Source: an uncultured Rickettsiales bacterium
Lineage (GTDB): Bacteria > Pseudomonadota > Alphaproteobacteria > Rickettsiales > UBA1997
Direction of reading: 5' to 3'
DNA: 39,844 nt
NCBI GenBank assembly: GCA_948744995.1
Contig: CAPZCD010000001.1
Location: 1 to 39,844 of the forward strand
In this document: in pieces, positions 1 to 8,040 of the stretch
Position numbering within the stretch: the first letter of the stretch is position 1
Layout of the letters: each line of letters begins with the position of its first letter
Position numbers and translations under genes: made by a program
The notes under the pieces: model-generated
What the model was told of the DNA's origin: nothing
Database searches by the model: none
The model's input: only the letters and a program-made list of their open reading frames with translations

Positions 1-2
1 AT

Positions 3-500
3 CATAATATAATAAAATGCAAAGAAAGAATAACTGTTAAAGTATTATATAAAGATAAAGATAAAAAAATTAAAAAAAGTTTGTTAAGAGATAAAGATGG
101 TAATATAGTAAGAGATATAAAAAAAGAATATTATCATTATAGTGATAATACTATTAATTATTTAGATTGTAATAAACATATAATAAATAAATCAGAAACT
201 TGTTTAGTAGAATCTTATAATGGTAGTTTAAGAGATACCTTCGCTAGATTTAGAAGAAAAACAAAAGCTTTCTCAAAAAGTATAAAAGCAGTAGAAAATA
301 GTATATTAATATTTACTAACAAAGAACTTTATACCTACAATATAAAAAAGTATTCAAATTTTGGAAAAACAATAGTAAAAACAGTAATAAATGAACCACT
401 AGAAAAAGAAATAGAAGAAAAAGAAACAATAAAAAAAATTAAAGAAATAGAAAAAAAAGAAGAAAAAGGAAGAAAATATTATAGAAATAAAGTTGCTTAG
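3..500 (+). CDS. IS1-family transposase, 3' part (cut by window edge)
   Basis: The reading frame is open from the first bases of the window to the stop at 498-500, so the protein begins outside the window; a TTG at 81 is only an internal codon. The conserved part is residues like CLVESYNGSLRD followed by ARFRRKTKAFSKS, which matches the C-terminal catalytic block of IS1 transposases (the Glu of the DDE triad, then a basic Arg/Lys-rich helix). The last ~35 residues are a Lys/Glu-rich low-complexity tail. The family catalyses cut-and-paste or replicative transposition of IS1 elements. No convincing right-hand terminal inverted repeat is visible between the stop and rpsO, so the element may be decayed at this end. 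Family call is from motif recall only. Confidence 0.7.
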   Translation, partial: HNIIKCKERITVKVLYKDKDKKIKKSLLRDKDGNIVRDIKKEYYHYSDNTINYLDCNKHIINKSETCLVESYNGSLRDTFARFRRKTKAFSKSIKAVENSILIFTNKELYTYNIKKYSNFGKTIVKTVINEPLEKEIEEKETIKKIKEIEKKEEKGRKYYRNKVA

Positions 501-569
501 GTGAATATCAAGAAATGGAGACCAGAGCCCCATAACCTAGCAATACCTAGCTTTTTATTTAATTCATAT

Positions 570-616
570 TATAATGTATCCGTTGGCTTACTGCATTTTG
601 AGGCGGTGCCAACTTT
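570..616 (+). promoter_or_regulatory. Possible rpsO promoter -10 box and leader hairpin
   Basis: A perfect TATAAT lies at 570-575 (no good -35 box is seen). Transcription from it would start near 582, exactly where GTTGGC (582-587) can pair with GCCAAC (608-613) followed by TTT. The leader before the rpsO start at 650 would then begin with a hairpin. S15 is known to control its own messenger through leader structure in several bacteria, so this may be an autoregulatory site; it could equally be a terminator for the transposon side. Confidence 0.3.
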
Positions 617-649
617 AATATTTATTAACAATACTCAGAAGGTTATATT

Positions 650-931
650 ATGACAATTACCAAAGAAAAAAAAAGTCAGTTGATAAATGACTTTGCTACT
701 AATGAGAGTGATACCGGTTCGGTAGAGGTTCAATGTGCTATTTTAACAGAAAGAATCAAAAACCTAACTGAACATTTAAAAACGCATCAAAAAGATTTTT
801 CATCAAGGAATGGTTTGATGATGTTGGTTGCTAGAAGAAAAAGACTTTTAAAATACTTAAGTAAAAAATCGCCGGAAAGATACGCAAAGCTTGTTGAAAC
901 ACTGGGATTAAAAGCAAATAAAAACAATTAG
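650..931 (+). CDS. rpsO: 30S ribosomal protein S15
   Basis: This 93-residue protein is full length for S15 (usually about 89 residues). It shows the family signatures DTGSVEVQ, LTERIKNLTEHLKTHQKDFSSRNGL and the VARRKRLLKYL basic helix that contacts 16S rRNA. S15 is a primary binder of the central domain of 16S rRNA in the small subunit. The start ATG at 650 has an AGAAGG-type ribosome binding site just upstream. The pnp gene follows after 9 nucleotides, the classic rpsO-pnp arrangement, so the two are probably cotranscribed. The truB/rbfA genes that often precede rpsO are not present; instead an IS1 fragment lies upstream. Confidence 0.97.
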   Translation: MTITKEKKSQLINDFATNESDTGSVEVQCAILTERIKNLTEHLKTHQKDFSSRNGLMMLVARRKRLLKYLSKKSPERYAKLVETLGLKANKNN

Positions 932-940
932 GAATTTAAG

Positions 941-3058
941 ATGTTTAATATAGTAAAAAAAGAGATTGAATGGGGTGGCAAAACCCTAAGTTTGGAGACC
1001 GGGAAAATAGGCAGACAAGCAAGTAGTGTTATTGCTAGAATGGGAAACACAATGGTTATGGCGAATGTTACAACGGCTAACAAAGAAACAGTTGGAATAG
1101 ATTTCGTTCCTCTAACTATATCCTATATAGAAAAATTTTATGCTGCCGGTCAAGTTCCACCTGGATTTGTTAAGAGGGAGACGAAACCAAGTGATCATGA
1201 AGTTTTAGTATCCAGACTTATAGATAGACCGATAAGACCACTGTTTCCTTCAAACTATCGATATGAGACCAATGTTTTTTGTACTTTATTGTCGTATGAT
1301 GAAGATAGCCCCGCTGAAGTTGTAGCTAGTATAGCAGCTTCTGCAGCTTTAACAATATCAAAAGCTCTTTTTGAAGAACCTACAGCTGCCGCTAAAGTAG
1401 GCTATAGAAATGGTGAATTTATTCTAAATCCAGCACATCCATTTGCAAACGGGGGATTGTTAGAATTGGTAGTAGCTGGTACAGCGGATTCGGTACTAAT
1501 GGTTGAATCGGAAGTTAAGGAGCTTTCGGAAGAAGAAATGTTAAATGCCGTTCAATTCGCGCATGATTCGCTAAAACCAGTAGTATCTCTAATAAAAGAA
1601 TTCGCCTCTGAATGTAATGTGGAAAAACTCATTATGACGGAAGAAGACGATAGTGAGCTTATAAAAAGTATAAATGAATTTATAAGAGATGATGTTTCTA
1701 AAGCTTACGAAATAGTTGAAAAACAGTCTAGGGTTACAACTTTAGAAGCTGCAAGAGACAAATTATTCGAAAAATTTGTGACTGAAGATGCTGATGAAGT
1801 TTATCAAAACAAAGTTGATTATATTTTTAAGGAAATTGAAAAAGATATAGTTAGAAATAAGTTGTTGACCAGCGGTAAGAGGATAGATGGTAGAAATAAA
1901 GACCAAATAAGACCTATAACTGCTGAAATTGATGTTTTACCGTTAGAGGTAGTACATGGCTCTGCACTGTTTACCAGAGGTGAGACACAATCCTTGAGTG
2001 TTCTAACTTTAGGATCAGCCTATGACGAACAAATAGTTGATGGAGTTGGAAAAGATCTGTTTAGAGAAAATTTTATGTTGCACTATAATTTTCCTCCCTA
2101 TGCTGTTGGTGAGTGTGGAAGATTAGGTGCTCCTGGTAGAAGAGAAATAGGTCATGGAAAACTGGCTTGGAGGGCATTAAATAATATAAAAGCCGGTAAA
2201 AATAATTTTCCCTATACAGTTCGTCTTGTTTCCGAAATAACCGAATCAAATGGCTCTTCATCAATGGCTACAGTTTGCGCTGGTTCCATGGCACTCATGG
2301 CAGGTGGTGTTCCAATGAAATCGCCGGTTGCAGGTATTGCTATGGGTCTGGTTAAGGAAGGTGACAACTTCATAGTACTTAGTGATATAATGGGTGATGA
2401 GGACCATCTTGGCGATATGGATTTTAAAGTTGCCGGAACAAAAGAAGCTATAACTGCTTTGCAAATGGATATAAAATGTAAAGGAGTTAACCGTGAGATA
2501 ATGCAAATAGCTTTGGAACAAGCTAGAATTGGCCGTTTACATATTCTAGGTGAAATGGCTAAAGCTATAACCGAATCAAGAAGCCACGTAGCTCCATCAG
2601 CTCCTAAATTAAAGTCTATTATCATACCGGTTGATAAAATTAAGGATGTTATAGGTAGTCAAGGTAAAAATATTAAAAATATTACCGAAACTACTAAAAC
2701 AACTATAGATATAGAGGAGGATGGTAATATTAGAGTTCTCGGAACTTCCTATGAGGATATAGATAGGGCTATTGATATGATAGAAGCTATAACTTTTGAG
2801 CCGGAAGTTGGCAAAATATACAATGGTAAAGTTGTAAAGATAATTGATGTTGGTGCTTTCGTCCAATTGGCGGGAAATTCTGATGGTTTCGTTCATATTA
2901 GTGAATTGGCGGATTATAGGGTCGATTTTGTGGATGATATTTTGACAGAAGGCAAGACCATAAAAGTTAAAGTTATTGGATTTGACAAAAAAGGAAAACC
3001 TAAACTTAGCTATAGGGAAGTTGATCAAAAAACCGGTGCTGATTTAGGTAGGAAATAA
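941..3058 (+). CDS. pnp: Polyribonucleotide nucleotidyltransferase (PNPase)
   Basis: The 705-residue protein has the full PNPase architecture: a first RNase PH domain (about 10-215), a linking helical domain, a second RNase PH domain (about 310-545), a KH domain with the GSQG loop near residues 572-575, and an S1 domain from about 624 to 693. The catalytic stretch M484-GDEDHLGDMDF contains the metal/phosphate-site aspartates D486, D488 and D492. PNPase degrades RNA 3' to 5' by phosphorolysis and can add tails, usually in the RNA degradosome. It sits 9 nucleotides after rpsO. All key residues are intact and the length is normal (about 700). Confidence 0.98.
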   Translation: MFNIVKKEIEWGGKTLSLETGKIGRQASSVIARMGNTMVMANVTTANKETVGIDFVPLTISYIEKFYAAGQVPPGFVKRETKPSDHEVLVSRLIDRPIRPLFPSNYRYETNVFCTLLSYDEDSPAEVVASIAASAALTISKALFEEPTAAAKVGYRNGEFILNPAHPFANGGLLELVVAGTADSVLMVESEVKELSEEEMLNAVQFAHDSLKPVVSLIKEFASECNVEKLIMTEEDDSELIKSINEFIRDDVSKAYEIVEKQSRVTTLEAARDKLFEKFVTEDADEVYQNKVDYIFKEIEKDIVRNKLLTSGKRIDGRNKDQIRPITAEIDVLPLEVVHGSALFTRGETQSLSVLTLGSAYDEQIVDGVGKDLFRENFMLHYNFPPYAVGECGRLGAPGRREIGHGKLAWRALNNIKAGKNNFPYTVRLVSEITESNGSSSMATVCAGSMALMAGGVPMKSPVAGIAMGLVKEGDNFIVLSDIMGDEDHLGDMDFKVAGTKEAITALQMDIKCKGVNREIMQIALEQARIGRLHILGEMAKAITESRSHVAPSAPKLKSIIIPVDKIKDVIGSQGKNIKNITETTKTTIDIEEDGNIRVLGTSYEDIDRAIDMIEAITFEPEVGKIYNGKVVKIIDVGAFVQLAGNSDGFVHISELADYRVDFVDDILTEGKTIKVKVIGFDKKGKPKLSYREVDQKTGADLGRK

Positions 3059-3073
3059 TTATTGTAATATTTT

Positions 3074-3098
3074 AGACAACTTTCCTATAAAGTTGTCT
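3074..3098 (+). terminator. Terminator-like hairpin after pnp
   Basis: A perfect 10-bp stem (AGACAACTTT at 3074-3083 pairing with AAAGTTGTCT at 3089-3098) closes a 5-base loop 16 bases after the pnp stop. There is no clear U-run after it, so it may act as a 3' processing or stabilising hairpin rather than a strong intrinsic terminator. Confidence 0.55.
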
Positions 3099-3144
3099 AT
3101 CTCCACAATAATGTTATATAAACTGTAATATTTGGAAAAAAATT

Positions 3145-3507
3145 ATGGGAATACATATTTGTAACAGAAGAAAAATTCTATTAGTTGGTTTCATTATAGT
3201 AGGTATATCTGTACATTTGATAGATAATTGTTACTGTTTTCCAACAACAAAATTAGACGAAAAATCTAAATCTGATTTTAAAAGGTCTGTTACAGAACCT
3301 ACGACAAGAGAACAAGAAGAACAGGAAGATACGAAAGAGATTTTAATGGAATTAAAAAAAATTCGAGCTATTAGAGAAGAAGAATTGGAGATGAAAAAGT
3401 CACTTATGGGAGATTTTAGAGTCATTATTTTTGTAACTTTTTTTGCTGGTCTTCTATATATATTAAAAAATATTAATGCTGCATTGCCGTATCTCCGTCG
3501 TAACTAG
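3145..3507 (+). CDS. Secreted/membrane coiled-coil protein, paralog 1 of 4
   Basis: I do not recognise a named family. The 120-residue protein starts with a basic patch and a hydrophobic segment (about 10-30) ending in NCYCFPT, then a charged Glu/Lys-rich helical region (about 55-90) and a second hydrophobic helix near 92-112 with a short basic end. The order signal peptide, helical periplasmic part, membrane anchor is shared with the next three genes, which also have the same start (MG/R-I/V, then a basic residue cluster) and the same Tyr-Cys motif at the end of the signal region. A GGAAAA ribosome binding site precedes the ATG. The function is unknown; a small membrane-tethered helical partner for the larger paralogs is possible. 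Confidence 0.65.
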   Translation: MGIHICNRRKILLVGFIIVGISVHLIDNCYCFPTTKLDEKSKSDFKRSVTEPTTREQEEQEDTKEILMELKKIRAIREEELEMKKSLMGDFRVIIFVTFFAGLLYILKNINAALPYLRRN

Positions 3508-3624
3508 TATACTAAGATATATTGTAACATTTTTATGTTAGAAAGTAGATAAATTGGCGAATTATATATTTGTTTATTATAAATAAAAATTTAAACCTTA
3601 AATTTGCTTAATTTTATAATTTGC

Positions 3625-3653
3625 TTGAATTTAGTATTAATTCCAGTTAAGAT
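3625..3653 (+). promoter_or_regulatory. Possible sigma70 promoter for the 3686 gene
   Basis: TTGAAT at 3625-3630 and TAAGAT at 3648-3653 are separated by 17 bases. The predicted transcript would start near 3660, about 25 bases before the start codon. Each box matches the consensus at 4 of 6 positions. Confidence 0.35.
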
Positions 3654-3685
3654 GGATTAGATTATTTTATATTCGGAGAAAAAGT

Positions 3686-4015
3686 ATGGGAATATATATT
3701 TACAGCAAAAGAATAAATTGGTTTATTGGTTTCGTTATGTTATATATTTCCATCTGTTTAACAAATGTTTGCTATTGTTCTCCAACAGGAGAGTATCAAG
3801 AAAAATGTCAGGAAGATATTAAGGGAATTCAAAAGGAATTAGAGGAAATTAAAATAAGTTTAAAAGAAATACAAGACGAGATGAGATATGACAGAGTAGC
3901 TTATAAAACTGTCACACTTATGGGCGTTATGTCCTTAATAGGCGCCGTTATTCTTTTTCTGGCAAAAATGAATACAAACTACAATAACAATGTACAAAAT
4001 TTTGATGGTCTTTAG
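3686..4015 (+). CDS. Secreted/membrane coiled-coil protein, paralog 2 of 4
   Basis: A 109-residue protein of the same layout as its left neighbour: N-terminal hydrophobic segment ending in VCYCSPT (about residues 11-33), a strongly helical Glu/Lys-rich stretch with heptad-like spacing (QEDIKGIQKELEEIKISL region, about 42-68), then a membrane helix at about 75-95 and a short polar end. The start (MGIYIYSKR) parallels MGIHICNRR of paralog 1, showing that they are duplicates. The ribosome binding site GGAG lies in a GGAGAAAAAGT leader that is shared with the 4273 gene. The family and function are unknown. The predicted topology is periplasmic coiled coil with the C-terminus in the cytoplasm. Confidence 0.65.
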   Translation: MGIYIYSKRINWFIGFVMLYISICLTNVCYCSPTGEYQEKCQEDIKGIQKELEEIKISLKEIQDEMRYDRVAYKTVTLMGVMSLIGAVILFLAKMNTNYNNNVQNFDGL

Positions 4016-4083
4016 ATGATATAAATCATATGTAGTATTATTGTGACGACGATTGTTGATTGGTCCTTTTTGTTTTTACCATT

Positions 4084-4099
4084 AAAAATAGCTATTTTT
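4084..4099 (+). terminator. Weak terminator-like palindrome
   Basis: A perfect 16-base palindrome (AAAAATAG/CTATTTTT) is followed by a T-rich run. It lies 70 bases after the 3686-4015 gene. The stem is AT-rich and therefore weak. Confidence 0.25.
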
Positions 4100-4142
4100 C
4101 TTTATTTTTATGTAAAATATTAAAAGTTTTGTATTTTTACTA

Positions 4143-4170
4143 TTGAAATTATTTTAAAATTTGGTATAAT
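4143..4170 (+). promoter_or_regulatory. Sigma70-type promoter for the 4273-6658 pair
   Basis: TTGAAA (4143-4148) and a perfect TATAAT (4165-4170) are 16 bases apart. Transcription would begin near 4177, giving a leader of about 95 bases before the ATG at 4273. No promoter-like sequence is seen between the 4273 and 5162 genes, so this probably drives both. Confidence 0.6.
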
Positions 4171-4195
4171 GATTGCGAAGATTACTAGTTTAGTA

Positions 4196-4249
4196 CCAAT
4201 AGAGCAGTCTATTGGCTGTAGGTGCTTGATTAGAAAATCTGTGGATTTT
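4196..4249 (+). promoter_or_regulatory. Two hairpins in the 5' leader
   Basis: CCAATAGA (4196-4203) pairs perfectly with TCTATTGG (4208-4215) over a 4-base loop, and AAAATC (4234-4239) pairs with GATTTT (4244-4249) over TGTG. Both lie in the predicted leader, just before the ribosome binding site at 4263-4266. They may stabilise the messenger or control translation; no known riboswitch class is recognised. Confidence 0.35.
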
Positions 4250-4272
4250 AATAATATTTCTTGGAGAAAAAG

Positions 4273-5115
4273 ATGGGAGTTTTTTATAGAAAAAAGAATT
4301 TGTCATTTTATTTTGTCATAGCTAGCCTATTCACATTTTGTCTAGTACAAAAAGGTTATTGTGGTTCTATAAGGGCAATTTTACGGTATACAGAACAACA
4401 AAAAGAATCTAAGGAAACAGAAGCTAGAACTGACGAACAAGAACAACAATCACAGTCTGAAGCACCTATTATATCAGAAAAGAAACAAGATAGTATTAAT
4501 GTAGAAAAAATTAATCATATTGATAATGATATGACCGATATTAAAAATATTCTAAATGGTATCACTAATAATGTATTTAACCTAAATAATAGAATGGTTA
4601 CCCTTGAAAAAAATGTAGATGACTTTACTGAAAGTATTACTAAAATTGTTGAAGAAGAACAAACAGACGATTTTGTTAATGGGATCAATCAACTTGAAAA
4701 TAGTATAAATAATACCAAGAATAGCTTGGCTAGCGTTAGTGCTAGAACAACTGATCTTTATAAAAAAATAGCTATTTTAGAAGAAAATATAACTAAAATT
4801 AGGGTAGATATGAAAGGAATTATATATTATAAGGAAGAGAATGAACGTTTGATTGAAAGAATTAAGACATATGAAAAAAATATGGAGCAAAATGAAAATT
4901 CTAACGGATACGGACTTACTTTTTATACAACAGTGATACCTATAGCTTGTGTAGTTGTTGGTATGACCTATATACTAGATACCTTCTTTATGAGGGATAG
5001 GAGACAAATAGCTATTGTAAATAACATGATAAATAGGAATTTATTACCAGATATTAATGAGATGAGAGAAAATATTAGAGAATTACAAGATGCTATTAAT
5101 GGAATACAAGATTGA
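4273..5115 (+). CDS. Secreted/membrane coiled-coil protein, paralog 3 of 4
   Basis: The start is placed at ATG 4273, which has GGAG at 4263-4266 and gives MGVFYRKK, like the paralogs; a longer reading from TTG 4261 would put the ribosome binding site inside the gene. The 280-residue product has a signal segment ending in GYCGS (about 10-31), a Gln/Glu-rich linker, a long helical region with Asn-rich heptads (about 75-205), a membrane helix near 212-236 and a basic-then-acidic cytoplasmic tail. The linker KETEARTD-QEQQSQ-EA is nearly identical in the next gene, showing recent duplication. Unknown function; possibly a trimeric or dimeric membrane-anchored stalk. Confidence 0.7.
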   Translation: MGVFYRKKNLSFYFVIASLFTFCLVQKGYCGSIRAILRYTEQQKESKETEARTDEQEQQSQSEAPIISEKKQDSINVEKINHIDNDMTDIKNILNGITNNVFNLNNRMVTLEKNVDDFTESITKIVEEEQTDDFVNGINQLENSINNTKNSLASVSARTTDLYKKIAILEENITKIRVDMKGIIYYKEENERLIERIKTYEKNMEQNENSNGYGLTFYTTVIPIACVVVGMTYILDTFFMRDRRQIAIVNNMINRNLLPDINEMRENIRELQDAINGIQD

Positions 5116-5161
5116 TTTTGATGTAATTTTTTATTTTAAAAATATTTTTTAGGAGAAAGTT

Positions 5162-6658
5162 GTGAGAGTTTTTTATAGAAGAAATTTAAATGTTTTATTT
5201 GTTATCGTTAGTATTGTTACTTGTCTAACAGAGGGGGGTTATTGCTATTCCTCAAGAGCAATATTCCGAGAAAGAAAAGAACTTCAAGAGTTAAAAGAAC
5301 AAAAGTTAAAATCTAAAGAAACAGAAGCTAGAACTGACAAACAGGAACAACAATCACAACCTGAAGCACACATTATACCAGAAGAAGATCAAGGAAATGG
5401 TGATACTGTAAATAATGTAGATAATACTAAAGATATTTTGAATGATATTGCTAATGATATAGCCAATCTTTGTCAGAAGATGATTGTTATTGAAGAGAGT
5501 ATAAATAGTTTTACTGGTAACAATAGTGATAAAGGAACAAAAAAGTTACAGTCTAGAACACTTACTGTTAATACTGCTAAAAGTAAATTAGGAAATAATT
5601 TAGAGGATGATAATTCCACTATAAATGAATCCAAAACAAGACAGCAGTTATTATCTGAACCGTCAAAAGAAAATAGATATAGTAATACCACAGATGAAAC
5701 TGAATATAATAGTAATATTTTTCCTAAGGATATTCCAGCTAAAACTGGTACTGATGATAGTAATAAAATAAAAGTTAATATTAATATAACTTATAATTTT
5801 AGTAAAATTATAAATAATAATATTACTAATATAGTTAATATATCTCATATTAATTCAGATAATTATAAAGAAATCCAAAATGGCTTATGGTATTTTAAAG
5901 AGCCTAATAAACCTTTTGAAAAAGAGGCTGTAATTAACAAAGAAAACGATAAAGTGGTTAATGCTGATTTGTATGATAGAGAGGATATAGCTAAGATTAA
6001 AGAAGAAAATGAATATTTAAGAAGAGAAAATGAGAGGTTTAACAATATTATGAAATCTATAGGAGAGATCCAAGAATTTAATAAAGTGTGGGGAGAATAT
6101 TTTAAAGGAACAATCAATAAAACAGTGGAAGAAGAAGCAAAACAACAGAATGAATATTTTAATTGGTTTGTGTTTGATCCTTATAAAATAGGAATTTTTG
6201 TTGGTTCTATAGGCGGTCTCTTTTTAATTAATTTTGTTATTCGTCCTTTTATAAGAAATAAAAGACAAAGAGATGCTATTAATGATACTAATAAAAAATT
6301 AGCAACATTAATTAGTACCGTCAGTAGGATGAATGGTAATGTTAATAATTTGCTAGAAAATTTTAATCAAATGCAAAATACATTTAATGGATTGGACAAT
6401 AAGGTTAATAGTTTATCAGAAGTTACTAACCAGATGCAAAATAATATTAATGAGATAATTATTGGCGTTAATCAAATGCAGAATGGATTTGAAGAAACAA
6501 AAACCAGTATCACCCTTTTAACAGCAACCTCAATTAATAAGATAAAAGAAACAAGTGAAAAATTGTTAAAATATACTTGTGATTCGTTAATGGAAACAGC
6601 AAAAGCTATAAATACGCTTGTTAAGCATCATTTAAACACTCATCAAACAAACCAGTAA
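5162..6658 (+). CDS. Secreted/membrane coiled-coil protein, paralog 4 of 4
   Basis: A 498-residue protein starting at GTG 5162 with an AGGAGA ribosome binding site; no family is recognised. It has a signal segment ending in GYCYSS (about 8-30), the KETEARTD-QEQQSQ linker shared with the gene before it, an Asn/Ile-rich middle (about 200-225, NINITYNFSKIINNN type), a coiled-coil piece (about 275-335), a membrane helix near 340-362 and a 120-residue cytoplasmic tail with repeated N-Q-M-Q-N heptad units (about residues 400-445). It starts 46 bases after the preceding gene without a visible promoter, so the two form an operon. The tail, absent from the short paralogs, could self-assemble or contact a cytoplasmic partner. 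Confidence 0.7.
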   Translation: MRVFYRRNLNVLFVIVSIVTCLTEGGYCYSSRAIFRERKELQELKEQKLKSKETEARTDKQEQQSQPEAHIIPEEDQGNGDTVNNVDNTKDILNDIANDIANLCQKMIVIEESINSFTGNNSDKGTKKLQSRTLTVNTAKSKLGNNLEDDNSTINESKTRQQLLSEPSKENRYSNTTDETEYNSNIFPKDIPAKTGTDDSNKIKVNINITYNFSKIINNNITNIVNISHINSDNYKEIQNGLWYFKEPNKPFEKEAVINKENDKVVNADLYDREDIAKIKEENEYLRRENERFNNIMKSIGEIQEFNKVWGEYFKGTINKTVEEEAKQQNEYFNWFVFDPYKIGIFVGSIGGLFLINFVIRPFIRNKRQRDAINDTNKKLATLISTVSRMNGNVNNLLENFNQMQNTFNGLDNKVNSLSEVTNQMQNNINEIIIGVNQMQNGFEETKTSITLLTATSINKIKETSEKLLKYTCDSLMETAKAINTLVKHHLNTHQTNQ

Positions 6659-6667
6659 ACAAAAGTT

Positions 6668-6700
6668 AGTCAAAAAATTATTTTAAATAATATTTTGACT
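6668..6700 (+). terminator. Hairpin after the coiled-coil gene cluster
   Basis: The 15-base arms AGTCAAAA... (6668-6682) and ...TTTTGACT (6686-6700) pair with one A-A mismatch over a 3-base loop, 9 bases after the stop of the last cluster gene. The stem is long but AT-rich and lacks a trailing U-run. Confidence 0.5.
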
Positions 6701-6751
6701 ATACGAGGTTTGTTTATATTTAGCGGTAAATAATAATATCTTAAATACAAT

Positions 6752-6779
6752 TTGTTTTTTTGTTAGATAATTATATTAT
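6752..6779 (+). promoter_or_regulatory. Possible promoter for the outer-membrane protein gene
   Basis: TTGTTT (6752-6757) and TATTAT (6774-6779) are 16 bases apart, which would start transcription near 6786, about 34 bases before the chosen start at 6820. Confidence 0.3.
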
Positions 6780-6819
6780 ATAGTCAGTATTTTATTTAAT
6801 TGGTTTTTTGGTTTCAAAA

Positions 6820-7968
6820 ATGAAGGATTATTTTTTTAAGAGAAGTAATATTTTTCTAACATTTTTTGCTATATCTTTAGGTGTGCAAGGTGTGTTTGCA
6901 ATGGATAGTAAAGAAAAAGAAATGAGAAATAAATACGCTTTTGAGATTGAAAGGGGTTTTACCATATTGAATAGATATTCATTTTTTTCTGCTATAGATG
7001 CATATAACGATGGAAATTTTTATTTTTTAGATTTCTATAAAAATGGAGATAGGCAACATATTTCTGTTAATTCGAGCCTTTTAAGCGATGATTTTAAATC
7101 TATAAATGTTGCTGAATATGAAAAAAAAGGTGATTTTAAGTACCAAAACGACCATAGTTATAGCCAAAGGACTCTTGGTGGCAGTTATTCCTATATTTTT
7201 GATTTTGGAAAAAACTCACAATTGTTATTGATACCACATTTAAAATTTAATTTTAATACTACAAGTTTGAATAATTACCTAGACGAAACAAAGGGTAATG
7301 CTAATTTAAATATTTATAATATTAGTGGTGGTTTATACACTCTATTTAATTTTTTTAGATACAGAGATTCATCAATATTTGCAGATGCTTTATTATCCTT
7401 AGATTTTGATTATACGAACAATTCATCCTCTGAAAGAGGGGGTGATTATATCTTATCAAAAAGAGGTATATCAGATTTCAATATAAACTTTATGTTTGGA
7501 TTTGGTTATAAGACTGAATTTACAATGTCAAAATTACTCGGCAATTTATCATTTATATCTAAAATATCTTTTTTAAGAGTTAGCAAAAAAATGGATTCCA
7601 AATATCTTATAGACGAGTGGGATTTAAATGAGTATGGTGGTGATATAGTCGCTAACTACAACAGTATTCACGTAATGCCTTCATTTGATTTGGTGGTGAA
7701 TGATATGTTTAAAGATATATTATTAAGCAGAGCCGTTAATACTTTATTTTTTAGATTTAAGTATCCAATTAATTTAGCGTCTAATTATAGAAATCATTTT
7801 CCTCCCGATAAGGAAGCTATACAATACTACGTTTTATATCCACGGCCACCGGAAGGTGCTGATATAGCTCTAGGTTTTGGTCTTACTAACAAGAATTATT
7901 TTGGTTATAGTATTTCCTATAATTTTAACAGAAAAACAATGGCTTTTGAATTTAATTTAAGCTTCTAG
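6820..7968 (+). CDS. Putative outer-membrane beta-barrel protein
   Basis: The start is set at ATG 6820, because it gives a textbook signal peptide (MKDYFFKRSNIFLTFFAISL..., cleavage after VFA near residue 23); the in-frame TTG at 6808 only adds four residues. The mature part (382-residue precursor) has no internal membrane helix, is rich in aromatic residues and alternating polar/hydrophobic strands (for example SYSYIFDFGKNSQLLLIPHLKFNF), and ends in AFEFNLSF, with the terminal Phe typical of proteins folded by the BAM complex. A porin-like or adhesin-like outer-membrane barrel is inferred. No specific family is recognised. It stands alone between a hairpin and rnhB. Confidence 0.65.
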   Translation: MKDYFFKRSNIFLTFFAISLGVQGVFAMDSKEKEMRNKYAFEIERGFTILNRYSFFSAIDAYNDGNFYFLDFYKNGDRQHISVNSSLLSDDFKSINVAEYEKKGDFKYQNDHSYSQRTLGGSYSYIFDFGKNSQLLLIPHLKFNFNTTSLNNYLDETKGNANLNIYNISGGLYTLFNFFRYRDSSIFADALLSLDFDYTNNSSSERGGDYILSKRGISDFNINFMFGFGYKTEFTMSKLLGNLSFISKISFLRVSKKMDSKYLIDEWDLNEYGGDIVANYNSIHVMPSFDLVVNDMFKDILLSRAVNTLFFRFKYPINLASNYRNHFPPDKEAIQYYVLYPRPPEGADIALGFGLTNKNYFGYSISYNFNRKTMAFEFNLSF

Positions 7969-8040
7969 TTCTAAAAAATATTTAAAATTATTGTAGATTG
8001 GCTAACATCTCGTTAATCATTTTTTATATGGGTATAATTT

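Noticed and set aside
602..618. GGCGGTGCCAACTTTA resembles an IS1 terminal inverted repeat.
   Set aside because: It points the wrong way for the right end of the element at 3-500, has no visible partner, and its GCCAAC pairs with GTTGGC at 582-587 as a simple hairpin.
2073..3028. Several minus-strand open frames of 60-140 codons inside pnp.
   Set aside because: They are antisense shadows of a well-conserved gene and have no family features.
8033..8038. TATAAT just before rnhB.
   Set aside because: It has no -35 box and would start transcripts downstream of the GTG start that the family alignment requires.
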